This document shows, piece by piece, positions 27,459 to 35,563 of a stretch of 64,000 bases of DNA. Below the pieces are notes generated by a model. That model searched no databases, had not been told where the DNA came from, and worked only from the letters and a program-made list of their open reading frames with translations. This DNA is from Leptotrichia hofstadii. Lineage in GTDB: Bacteria; Fusobacteriota; Fusobacteriia; Fusobacteriales; Leptotrichiaceae. The first letter of the stretch is position 1, and each line of letters starts with the position of its first letter. Location: assembly GCF_007990525.1 (NCBI RefSeq), contig NZ_AP019823.1:310001-374000 (forward strand), given 5' to 3'. The translations under genes were made by a program, and so were the position numbers.

Positions 27459-27908
27459 ATGCCAGTATTAGCTAGAAATAAAAAGGCTTTTCACGATTAT
27501 TTCATAGAAGACAAGCTGGAAGCAGGAATTGAACTTGTAGGAACGGAAGTAAAATCAGTAAAAGCTGGAAAAGTCAGCATAAAAGAAAGTTTTATAAGAA
27601 TTATACGGGATGAAGTTTTTGTAATGAACATGCATATTACACCTTATGAATTTGGAAATATTAATAATGTGGCAGAATCCCGTGTGAGAAAATTGCTTTT
27701 GAATAGACGTGAAATAAAGAAATGGAGTGAGAAAATCAAAGAACAAGGCTACACTATTGTTCCAATTTCAGTTTATACAAAGCAAAGGCTTGTAAAAATG
27801 GAAATAGGGCTTGCAAAAGGTAAAAAGATACACGATAAAAGGGAATCGCTGAAAAGGAAAGATATTGACAGGGATATGAAGAAAATTCAAAAGAATTTTG
27901 GAAGATAG
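27459..27908 (+). CDS. smpB: SsrA-binding protein SmpB
   Basis: A 149-residue partner of tmRNA in ribosome rescue. Family segments are NKKAFHDYF at the start, GIELVGTEVKS, and the basic C-terminal tail with HDKRESLKRKD. The start is ATG 27459, with GGAGGG 5-10 bases upstream; the earlier TTG adds five residues that overlap that site. It follows rnr and ends at a bidirectional terminator. The tmRNA gene itself is not in the window. Confidence 0.96.
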   Translation: MPVLARNKKAFHDYFIEDKLEAGIELVGTEVKSVKAGKVSIKESFIRIIRDEVFVMNMHITPYEFGNINNVAESRVRKLLLNRREIKKWSEKIKEQGYTIVPISVYTKQRLVKMEIGLAKGKKIHDKRESLKRKDIDRDMKKIQKNFGR

Positions 27909-27954
27909 ATTGAGAATGGTAAAAGTTAGAAAATATAAATTTCTGATAATAAAA

Positions 27955-27990
27955 AATGTACCTTTTAAATAGGGTACATTCTTTTTTTTT
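27955..27990. terminator. Bidirectional terminator smpB / acyltransferase
   Basis: AATGTACC / GGTACATT stem with T runs on both strands. Confidence 0.85.
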
Positions 27991-27994
27991 TAGA

Positions 27995-29812
27995 TTATTT
28001 ATTTGTATTTGAATTTAAAATATCTTTGCTTAATACAGAGTAAAGCAGGTTAATGTATCTTTTCGCCGCATGAGGTTTTGGATGTGTTCCATCTTTGTAG
28101 AAATATTCCTGTTTACCTTTTGAGTATGAATACCAGTCAATTACTTTTATATTTGGATTCTCGGCGCTTGCCTTCTTGATTTCTGCATTAACGCTGTCTT
28201 GCCATGGATCAGGCATAACCGTGTTTATAAAGTAAAGTTCATGCCCTTTCAATGTTTCCAAAACAGATTTCATATCTTTTTCGTAAATTGTACCATTTGT
28301 TCCAAGTGCAATTACAATTATTTTTCTTAATTTTCCATTTTGAGCGTAATTTTTCAGCATATTTGGCAATTCATAAAATTGACGTCCAACTTTTGTTTCG
28401 ATAATCGCATTAGGATATTTTTTCTTTAGGTCAACTTTTGTCATATCTAATACAGAATCTCCGATAAATAATATTTCCCGTTCATCATTAGGATATTTTT
28501 GCAAAATTTCATCTTGAATTTTTGATTCTTCTTCAATACCTTTTGATGGAGTATTTATTGCCTTTAGGAGCTCATCCATTGTCAGATTGCTAGTTTGTGC
28601 ATTTGCTGATGGCGTTGCAGGTTGAACAGGTTTAGGTTCTTCTACGGACGCTGCCGCCTGTGCCGCCTTCATTTCTTCCAGATCTTTATTTTCGTAAACT
28701 GGAGAGCATATTAAAACAGCAAAAATAGAAATCAAAAGAGGATAACTTATATATTTTATGCTTTTTTTCTCAAATAAAAGGTAACTTAATTCTGAAATAG
28801 CGACTAAAACAATAATTTGCATAAAAAACTGCTGTGTATTTGAAAGTTTTGTCCATTTAAAATATTCACGTGCAAATATCATAACTGGGTATTGCCAAAG
28901 ATAGTACTGGTACTGATGCTGCCCTAATCTTATAAAAGGATTAAATATCTTTGGATATTTTGAAAGGCTGAGCTTTCTTAATTCAGGTTTTGAAAATAAA
29001 ACAATTGTAAATCCGATTAAAATGCTTGACAAGAACATTAATCCGTAATAATTGTAGGCGCTTCTGTAGTCTATTCCGAAGCAGAAGAAAGCTAATAAGG
29101 CTAATCCTAGAATACCGAGAGTAAATATAATTTTTTTCTCAATATCTTTTTTAATTTCCCTATTTGCATAAAAACATGCTATCCCCGCGGGAATAAAGAA
29201 AGCGAAAGCTCTTGTATCAGTTCCGTAATATATTCTTGAAAAATCAGCTCCTTCTGAAGATTTTGAAGTTATATAAAATATATAAGCCATCATCAAAGCT
29301 GAAATTGTTCCCAGCCCTAAAAATATGATACCAATTGTGTTATTTTTTAATTTAAGTTTTTTTAATCCTTGTATCAGAATGGGGAAAAATACATACATCT
29401 GTATCAGGAAAGATAATGCCCAGATGTGTGTTAATGGCAAGATGATTCCAAAGTTATCAAAATACGACATTTTTGAAAAAATCTGGTAGATGTTATTCAG
29501 TCCAAGGACTGAAAATAAAGCGCTGTACTTATATTTCATTTCAAGTCCATTGTTTACGAAATATAATGCAACAGTTGAAGCTAAAATTACGACCAGAAGA
29601 CTTGGATAGACTTTTCTCAACCTTTTATTAATTACTGTAAATATTGAAAAATCTCTTGAAAGCAGTCCGCTCGTAACTAAATATCCGCTTAATGCAAAAA
29701 ATATAACAACGCCAATGTAAGTTCCCTTATAGGAAAACCAGTGATAAACGCAGATAAGAACAAGTGCAATTGTCCTTAATATGTCAAGGCTCTGTATTCT
29801 TTCCTTTTTCAT
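27995..29812 (-). CDS. OatA-like acyltransferase (acyltransferase-3 plus SGNH domain)
   Basis: A 605-residue membrane enzyme. Residues about 1-365 hold ten or so membrane helices of the acyltransferase-3 family, with the DILRTIA start and the periplasm-facing histidine of VYHWFS. A Pro/Ala-rich linker (about 375-405) leads to a C-terminal SGNH hydrolase-like domain with GDSV (about 455), GTNG (about 515) and DGTHP (about 580). OatA-type proteins move acetyl groups across the membrane onto peptidoglycan or surface glycans, and peptidoglycan O-acetylation gives lysozyme resistance. A free-standing SGNH relative is encoded upstream. Confidence 0.88.
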   Translation of the reverse strand: MKKERIQSLDILRTIALVLICVYHWFSYKGTYIGVVIFFALSGYLVTSGLLSRDFSIFTVINKRLRKVYPSLLVVILASTVALYFVNNGLEMKYKYSALFSVLGLNNIYQIFSKMSYFDNFGIILPLTHIWALSFLIQMYVFFPILIQGLKKLKLKNNTIGIIFLGLGTISALMMAYIFYITSKSSEGADFSRIYYGTDTRAFAFFIPAGIACFYANREIKKDIEKKIIFTLGILGLALLAFFCFGIDYRSAYNYYGLMFLSSILIGFTIVLFSKPELRKLSLSKYPKIFNPFIRLGQHQYQYYLWQYPVMIFAREYFKWTKLSNTQQFFMQIIVLVAISELSYLLFEKKSIKYISYPLLISIFAVLICSPVYENKDLEEMKAAQAAASVEEPKPVQPATPSANAQTSNLTMDELLKAINTPSKGIEEESKIQDEILQKYPNDEREILFIGDSVLDMTKVDLKKKYPNAIIETKVGRQFYELPNMLKNYAQNGKLRKIIVIALGTNGTIYEKDMKSVLETLKGHELYFINTVMPDPWQDSVNAEIKKASAENPNIKVIDWYSYSKGKQEYFYKDGTHPKPHAAKRYINLLYSVLSKDILNSNTNK

Positions 29813-29960
29813 AAAATAAAAAAATTCCTTTCTTTCAAAAATATATTTGTTTAATAATTTAATTACGTAATTTGCTCTTTCTTTTTTCGCTTAAACCTGA
29901 AGATTGTCTAATTTTATTACCTTGACTTTGAAAAGTTCAAGTGTATTCAGATATAAAATT

Positions 29961-30059
29961 TAATAAAAAAACTACTTTAAAACAAATCGCCAAATTACAT
30001 AGAATACTATGTTTTATGATATAGCTTAACTTTCTTAGTTTGAAATTAAAGTAGTTTTA
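29961..30059 (-). terminator. Long-loop terminator after the SGNH gene
   Basis: AAAACTACTTTAA (29968-29980) pairs perfectly with TTAAAGTAGTTTT (30047-30059) over a 66-base interior; the minus strand then reads T7. The interior holds a smaller hairpin (ACATAG / CTATGT). Confidence 0.6.
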
Positions 30060-30066
30060 TAAAAAA

Positions 30067-30717
30067 TTATTGTTTTCTTAAATCGATTATTTTGTCCATT
30101 TTTATGATTTTCTCTTGTGCATTTGAAGAATTATCTTTTGGAGTTTTTGCTTTGTCATTTTCTCCAAGATAATGTTTTTTAATTTCGTTAGTTAAAAAGT
30201 CTGCGTAATATCTTTGCCCTTTGTCATTCAGATGAGTTCTGTCCTTGTAAAAATACTCATTTTTACCTTTTGCGTAAGAGTACCAGTCTATTAGATAGGC
30301 ATTTGGATATTGATCTACTTTTTCCTTAAGCTTTCTATTTACTTCCTGTTCCCATGGATCCTTGTGGGCAGTATTCATAAAGAATACATCTTTTCCATTT
30401 GCCATTTCCATAACATAATCAAAGTCCTTGTCTGTAAATTTTCCATTTGTTCCAAGATGAACAACTAATACAGTCTTTAACTTGTTATCTTCGACTAATT
30501 TTGTGACAATTCCTGGAAGTGTAGAAAATTGACGCGATATTTTTGTATCAAAATATGGATTTTTAAAATTAGGACCAATGTACTGCTTACTGCTGTTCAT
30601 TATAGAATCCCCTACGAACACAATATCTTCAGGCACTTTTCCACTAAACATCTCTTTGGCAATGATGATTCCAGAGCCAAAAACTAATATTACTAAAATA
30701 AACAAAAATTTTTTCAT
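30067..30717 (-). CDS. Secreted SGNH-fold protein related to the OatA C-terminal domain
   Basis: A 216-residue protein with one N-terminal hydrophobic signal or anchor and an SGNH domain: GDSI (about residue 36), GTNG (about 110) and DRTH (about 170), where the neighbour has DGTH. Segments such as WYSYAKGKNEYFYKD closely match the C-terminal domain of the downstream acyltransferase, so the two arose by duplication or domain splitting. It could act on the same glycan. GGGAG precedes the ATG. Confidence 0.8.
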   Translation of the reverse strand: MKKFLFILVILVFGSGIIIAKEMFSGKVPEDIVFVGDSIMNSSKQYIGPNFKNPYFDTKISRQFSTLPGIVTKLVEDNKLKTVLVVHLGTNGKFTDKDFDYVMEMANGKDVFFMNTAHKDPWEQEVNRKLKEKVDQYPNAYLIDWYSYAKGKNEYFYKDRTHLNDKGQRYYADFLTNEIKKHYLGENDKAKTPKDNSSNAQEKIIKMDKIIDLRKQ

Positions 30718-30762
30718 AATCTTTCTCCCTTTTTATTTTTTACTAAATTTTTTTAACAAATC

Positions 30763-30791
30763 ATTATAAGATATTATTTTTCTTTTGTCAA
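30763..30791 (-). promoter_or_regulatory. SGNH gene promoter
   Basis: Minus-strand perfect consensus: TTGACA (30791-30786), 17 bases, TATAAT (30768-30763). Confidence 0.8.
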
Positions 30792-30843
30792 ATTTTTTAA
30801 AAATTGAATTTTTTAATAAAAAATATATTGGGAAAATACTAGT

Positions 30844-31389
30844 TTAGTCAGCTACAAGCATTATTCTGAATTTATTGTATGGATTTATGAATACCATTTT
30901 TTTCAAGTTTGTATCATAGGCATAAGCTAAAATTCCGTCATCGTTATTGTCTTCTTCTACGAGAAATACATCTTTTACCAGTTTTAGCCTAATTGTCTGT
31001 TCCTTTACAGGCATTTCCTTTCCTGCTTCGGCTGATTCATCAAGATATTTTGTTAGGAAATATCCGTTGCTGTCTTTTTGTATTTTAAAAGAATCGGATG
31101 TATCTGTATAACCAAATGTTTTGTTCAAAAACTGTTCTTCATGCAAGCTTCCGTCTGTTGCAAATTCCTGATCCATTCCTTTTACCATTCCTCCTGGATA
31201 TTCTTCATTGCTTTCATCAGGGAAATCAGTGGTATCAGCAGATTTATCTCCATTATTTTCCTGCGATTGCTGTGCGGTGTTTTGTGCGCCGCTTTGAGAA
31301 ACAGAGGTTTCAGTGCTTGCTGTTTCATTCTTTCCGCAAGATAGCAGACCGATAGCTATTATTGTTATAAGTAGAAATATTTTTTTCAT
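30844..31389 (-). CDS. Lipoprotein, first member of a three-gene secreted family
   Basis: A 181-residue lipoprotein with lipobox LLSC (cysteine about residue 18), a Gln/Asn/Ser-rich spacer and a C-terminal domain shared with the next two genes: GGMVKGMDQEF, FGYTDTSDSFKIQKDS, and AYDTNLKKMVFINPYN. The start is ATG 31389, after GGAGGA; the earlier in-frame codon lies before that site. Function unknown. This copy is membrane-anchored while its two paralogues are secreted. Confidence 0.78.
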   Translation of the reverse strand: MKKIFLLITIIAIGLLSCGKNETASTETSVSQSGAQNTAQQSQENNGDKSADTTDFPDESNEEYPGGMVKGMDQEFATDGSLHEEQFLNKTFGYTDTSDSFKIQKDSNGYFLTKYLDESAEAGKEMPVKEQTIRLKLVKDVFLVEEDNNDDGILAYAYDTNLKKMVFINPYNKFRIMLVAD

Positions 31390-31449
31390 ATATAATTCCT
31401 CCAAAATTTATTTTTTAAAGTAAATACATTTCCGTTTTATTTCAATATG

Positions 31450-31478
31450 ATTATATAATATTTTTTTTAAAATGTCAA
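31450..31478 (-). promoter_or_regulatory. Promoter, family copy 1
   Basis: Minus-strand TTGACA (31478-31473), 17 bases, TATAAT (31455-31450). Confidence 0.75.
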
Positions 31479-31570
31479 CTATGTTTTTAGCATTTTTATT
31501 AACAGTAAAATATATGATGTTGAAAGTGTGTTTTGAATAATTCTAAAATTTATGGATAATTAAGACAATA

Positions 31571-31629
31571 AAAAAGAGAAAATTAACTGTAATTTAAGTG
31601 TAAATTTGTTTACTAAAGTTAATTTTCTC
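31571..31629 (-). terminator. Terminator, family copy 2
   Basis: GAGAAAATTAAC / GTTAATTTTCTC stem with TTTTTTATTG after it on the minus strand. It closely resembles the terminator at 32382-32441. Confidence 0.8.
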
Positions 31630-31675
31630 GTTATTTTTAAAATTGAAAAATTCAAAAAAGTTAAAATTATTGTGA

Positions 31676-32197
31676 TTAATTAACAGGATACACTATTTTA
31701 TAATCGTTGTATGGATTTATAATTACCACTTTTTTAAGTTTTGTATCGTAGGCATAGGCGTAATCATTATTATTATCGCCAAGGGCTCTAAGAAATACAT
31801 TCTTTTCCAATTTTAATCTGATTCTTTCCTCTTTTACTATCGTTTTACCGTCAGGTTTATCAGAATATTTGTAGTCTTTCTGAGTGTTGAAATTGTCAGA
31901 ATAGACACCTTCAGTAACATAGTGTATTAAAAAATATCCCTTGCTGTCTTTTTGAATTTTAAAACTGTCTGATGAATCTGGATAGCCAAATTTCTTGTTC
32001 AAAAGCTTTTCTGGATGCAATTTTCCATCTGTAGTAAATTGTTGATCGAATCCTTTTGCTAATCCGCCTAGAGATTCTTCGTCTTGCTGAATGCTTTGTG
32101 TATTATTTTCAGCAATAATACTTTCATTTGCATAAGATACAGCACTTATTGCAAACATTGCCATTAGAACGCATAATTTTTTTAAATTCTTTTTCAT
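31676..32197 (-). CDS. Secreted protein, second member of the three-gene family
   Basis: A 173-residue secreted protein (signal peptide ending about SYA, residue 23). The mature domain is that of its neighbours: GGLAKGFDQQF, DSSDSFKIQKDSKGYF and AYDTKLKKVVIINPYN. Compared with copy 3 it has a short insert around residues 110-130. It has its own promoter (TTGACA-16-TATAAT at 32290-32263) and terminator. AAGGAG precedes the ATG. No known family recognised. Confidence 0.78.
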   Translation of the reverse strand: MKKNLKKLCVLMAMFAISAVSYANESIIAENNTQSIQQDEESLGGLAKGFDQQFTTDGKLHPEKLLNKKFGYPDSSDSFKIQKDSKGYFLIHYVTEGVYSDNFNTQKDYKYSDKPDGKTIVKEERIRLKLEKNVFLRALGDNNNDYAYAYDTKLKKVVIINPYNDYKIVYPVN

Positions 32198-32262
32198 GAT
32201 AAATTCTCCTTTTTATTTTTTTGTTTTTTCGAGTAAATAATTTTCTGTTTTATTACAATATA

Positions 32263-32290
32263 ATTATATATCATTTTTTTGAAATGTCAA
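32263..32290 (-). promoter_or_regulatory. Promoter, family copy 2
   Basis: Minus-strand TTGACA (32290-32285), 16 bases, TATAAT (32268-32263). Confidence 0.7.
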
Positions 32291-32381
32291 GTAATTTTTT
32301 CATCATTTTTAATAACGGTAAAATTTATACTGTTAAAAATATATTTCAAATAACTCTAAAATTTATAGATAATCGAAGGAA

Positions 32382-32441
32382 TAAAAAAAGAGAAAACTAA
32401 CCGCAATAGACAAATAAATTTGCGAAAAGGTTAATTTTCTC
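32382..32441 (-). terminator. Terminator, family copy 3
   Basis: GAGAAAACTAACC / GGTTAATTTTCTC stem followed on the minus strand by a T7 run. Confidence 0.8.
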
Positions 32442-32497
32442 CCTGTTTTTAATAAATATAAGTTATAAAGTTCTGAATAAAATCTAAAATCAGATTT

Positions 32498-32971
32498 TTA
32501 ATCAACTATAGTCATTATTTTATAATTGTTATGTGGGTTTACTATTACTACTTTTTTAAGCTTTGTGTCGTAAGCATAAGCATAATCCCCATCTTTGGCT
32601 ACTTCTCTAAGAAATACATTCTTTTCTAATCTTAATCTTACTTTTTCCTCTTTTATTGAACCAGAACCGTCTTGTTCTGCAGATTCATCGATATATTTTG
32701 TCAAAAAATACCCTTTACTGTCTTTTTGAATTTTAAAAGTATCAGCTGTGTCTGTATAACTAAGTGTTTTATTCAAAAACTTTTCTGCATGCAATTTTCC
32801 ATCTGTAGTAAATTTCTGATCTATTCCTTTTGCTAATCCACCTGGAAATTCTTCGCTTTGTGTAACGCCTTGAGTATTATTTTGAGCAGTTGCGCTTCCA
32901 TTTGCATAAGTTACTGCTCCCATTGCTAATACTGCCATTAGCAGACATAATTTTTTAAAATTTTTCTTCAT
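32498..32971 (-). CDS. Secreted protein, third member of the three-gene family
   Basis: A 157-residue secreted protein (signal peptide ending about TYA, residue 23) very close to copy 2 over most of its length: GGLAKGIDQKF, TADTFKIQKDSKGYF, then KLKKVVIVNPHN. The signal peptides of copies 2 and 3 are nearly the same, so this duplication looks recent. AAGGAG precedes the ATG; the promoter is TTGACT-17-TATAAT at 33066-33038. Confidence 0.78.
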   Translation of the reverse strand: MKKNFKKLCLLMAVLAMGAVTYANGSATAQNNTQGVTQSEEFPGGLAKGIDQKFTTDGKLHAEKFLNKTLSYTDTADTFKIQKDSKGYFLTKYIDESAEQDGSGSIKEEKVRLRLEKNVFLREVAKDGDYAYAYDTKLKKVVIVNPHNNYKIMTIVD

Positions 32972-33037
32972 GGTAAATTCTCCTTTTTATTTGTTTTCAA
33001 AATAGCAAATTTTTTATTCTGCTTCTTGATTAATAAA

Positions 33038-33066
33038 ATTATATAATAGAATTTACAGTAAGTCAA
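33038..33066 (-). promoter_or_regulatory. Promoter, family copy 3
   Basis: Minus-strand TTGACT (33066-33061), 17 bases, TATAAT (33043-33038). Confidence 0.75.
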
Positions 33067-33132
33067 TACTGTTTTTTTTTTTGCGATTTTTTGAAATTTT
33101 TTTAGAAAATAGATTGAATAAAATTATTCAGC

Positions 33133-33161
33133 TGGTTATTTTTTATAAATTATGCTAAAAT
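33133..33161 (+). promoter_or_regulatory. tex promoter (extended -10)
   Basis: TAAAAT at 33156-33161 preceded by ATGC, with a weak -35 (TGGTTA, 33133-33138) 17 bases upstream. Confidence 0.55.
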
Positions 33162-33213
33162 AGATTTTGATAAATTCAAATAAAAAAATCAAACTGTAAA
33201 TGGAGGAAAGACA

Positions 33214-35379
33214 TTGGATATTGTAGCTAGTGTGGCAAAGGAACTAAATTTTAAAGTGCCACAAGTGGAAAATACGATAAAACTTTTTGATGAAGGTGCG
33301 ACTGTACCGTTTATTGCTAGGTATCGGAAGGAAGTTACAGGAAATCTGGATGAGGAGCAGATTAGGGATGTAATTGAGAAAATTACGTATTACAGAAATT
33401 TGGAAAAGAGGAAAGAGGAAGTTATAAGGCTGATTGAGGAGCAGGGAAAATTAACTGAGGAATTGCATAAAAGTATTGTAAATGCGATGAAACTGCAGGA
33501 AGTGGAAGATCTGTACCTGCCTTATAAGAAAAAGAAAAAAACAAAGGCGGATATTGCAAAAGATCAAGGGTTGGAGCCTCTTTCAGAATTTGCACTGGCA
33601 AAAGGAACTACGATGGAGCAGCTGGAAAAAGAAGCCAAGAAGTATGTTACGGAAGAAGTGGCGGATGTTAAGGCTGCAATTGAAGGAGTTCACTTGATTA
33701 TCGCTCAGGATATTTCGGAAAATATTAAAATCAGGGAGTTCTTAAGGGATAAAATTGCAAAATTTGGGATTTTAACTTCTAAAGTTATTGAGAAAAATAA
33801 GGAAAATGATGAAAAAGGTGTTTATCAGGATTATTATGAATATTCGGAGCAGATTGGTAGAAGTGCTTCAAATAGGATTCTTGCGTTAAATCGTGGAGAA
33901 AAGGAAAAAATATTGAGAGTCGACATTGATATTGACGAAAAAACAGAAGAAGTTATAACAAACTTTATTCTGAATACTTTTGAAAATAAAAATTTGACTG
34001 AATTTTTTAAGGAAATTATAAAAGATTCACTGGACAGACTGGCTTATCCATCCATAAAGAATGAAGTGAGAAATATTTATACAGAAAAAGCGGAAGAAGA
34101 AGCAATCAACATTTTTTCTGAAAATCTGGAAAAACTATTGTTACAACCGCCTTTATCGAAAAAAACACTTATGGGATTGGATCCAGGATATAGAACAGGC
34201 TGCAAGATGGTAATTATTAATAAAGATGGATTTTACGAAACAAATGACGTACTTTTTCTTGTAGATGGAGTACATAACGAAAGACAGCTTGCTGCTGCAA
34301 AGAAAAAAATATTGGACTATATAGCAAAATATGACGTGGATATTATTGCAATTGGAAATGGAACAGCTTCGAGGGAAACAGAGGCTTTTGTTGCCGATGT
34401 AATAAAGGATTCTAAGAAAAAAGTTTCATATCTGATTGCAAATGAGGCTGGGGCTTCGATTTACTCTGCTTCCAAACTTGCTATTGAGGAATTTCCTGAT
34501 CTGGATGTTACGGCAAGAGGAGCAATTTCCATTGCGAGAAGGATTCAGGATCCGATGGCAGAACTTGTAAAAATTGATCCAAAATCAATTGGAGTGGGAA
34601 TGTATCAGCATGATGTAAATCAGAAAAAATTAAATGAAACTTTGGAACAGACAATTGAGCATGTAGTAAATAACGTAGGAGTCAATATAAATACAGCTTC
34701 ATGGGCATTATTAAGTTTTGTTTCTGGAATTAAGAAAAATGTGGCAAAAAATCTTGTGGACTATAGACACGAAAATGGTGATTTTAAGGACAGAAAACAG
34801 CTTAAAAAAGTAAAAGGTCTGGGAGATAAGGCATTTGAGCAGATGGCAGGATTTGTTGTTGTGCCTGACAGTGAAAATCCGCTTGATAACACGATTATCC
34901 ATCCAGAATCATATCACATTGCAGAAATTATCTTGAAGGAAGCTGGCTGTAAAGTTGAGGATTTGAAGAACGATTTGGATGCTGTAAGACAAAAATTGCA
35001 GAAAATAGACTTGGAAAAAATTATTAAGGAAAATGATTTTGGAAGGGAAACAGCGAAGGATGTGTACGAGGCACTGCTAAAAGACAGACGTGATCCCCGT
35101 GATGAATTTGAAAAACCGCTTTTACGTTCGGATATTTTGAACATGGATGATTTGACAGAAGGAATGGTTCTGGAAGGGACTGTAAGAAATGTGGCAAAAT
35201 TTGGGGCATTTGTTGATATAGGGCTAAAAAATGATGCTTTGATTCATATTTCTGAAATAGCAGAAAAATTTGTTTCGGACGCTACAAAGGAACTTTCTGT
35301 GGGACAAATTATAAAAGTTAAAATATTGTCACTAGATAAGGAAAGAGGAAGAGTTGGACTTACAAGAAAGGGGCTTTAA
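33214..35379 (+). CDS. tex: Tex family RNA-binding transcription accessory protein
   Basis: A 721-residue Tex protein: an N-terminal helical part (PFIARYRKE segment), a YqgF/RNase H-like domain (about 325-450, GLDPGYRTGCK), helix-hairpin-helix repeats (about 490-560) and a C-terminal S1 domain (about 645-720). Tex relatives (Spt6-like) bind nucleic acid and affect transcription. The start codon is TTG at 33214, with GGAGG 7 bases upstream; the N-terminus matches the family from that point. Confidence 0.94.
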   Translation: MDIVASVAKELNFKVPQVENTIKLFDEGATVPFIARYRKEVTGNLDEEQIRDVIEKITYYRNLEKRKEEVIRLIEEQGKLTEELHKSIVNAMKLQEVEDLYLPYKKKKKTKADIAKDQGLEPLSEFALAKGTTMEQLEKEAKKYVTEEVADVKAAIEGVHLIIAQDISENIKIREFLRDKIAKFGILTSKVIEKNKENDEKGVYQDYYEYSEQIGRSASNRILALNRGEKEKILRVDIDIDEKTEEVITNFILNTFENKNLTEFFKEIIKDSLDRLAYPSIKNEVRNIYTEKAEEEAINIFSENLEKLLLQPPLSKKTLMGLDPGYRTGCKMVIINKDGFYETNDVLFLVDGVHNERQLAAAKKKILDYIAKYDVDIIAIGNGTASRETEAFVADVIKDSKKKVSYLIANEAGASIYSASKLAIEEFPDLDVTARGAISIARRIQDPMAELVKIDPKSIGVGMYQHDVNQKKLNETLEQTIEHVVNNVGVNINTASWALLSFVSGIKKNVAKNLVDYRHENGDFKDRKQLKKVKGLGDKAFEQMAGFVVVPDSENPLDNTIIHPESYHIAEIILKEAGCKVEDLKNDLDAVRQKLQKIDLEKIIKENDFGRETAKDVYEALLKDRRDPRDEFEKPLLRSDILNMDDLTEGMVLEGTVRNVAKFGAFVDIGLKNDALIHISEIAEKFVSDATKELSVGQIIKVKILSLDKERGRVGLTRKGL

Positions 35380-35479
35380 ATAAGAGTTTGAAAATTAAAT
35401 TTAATTTGTTCAAAGTTAGAATTGTTTAATTTTATTTGTTTAGTTTTGGAATAGGCTAAAATTTAATTTAGAAAAAAAT

Positions 35480-35508
35480 TTGTACTTTTGTAAAAAATTT
35501 GATAAGAT
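35480..35508 (+). promoter_or_regulatory. lctP promoter candidate
   Basis: TTGTAC (35480-35485), 17 bases, TAAGAT (35503-35508); a further TATAAA lies a few bases downstream. Confidence 0.45.
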
Positions 35509-35563
35509 ATAGTATAAAATGTTAATTATTTTAACAAAATTATAGAAAGAAGGTTTAGAAAAA

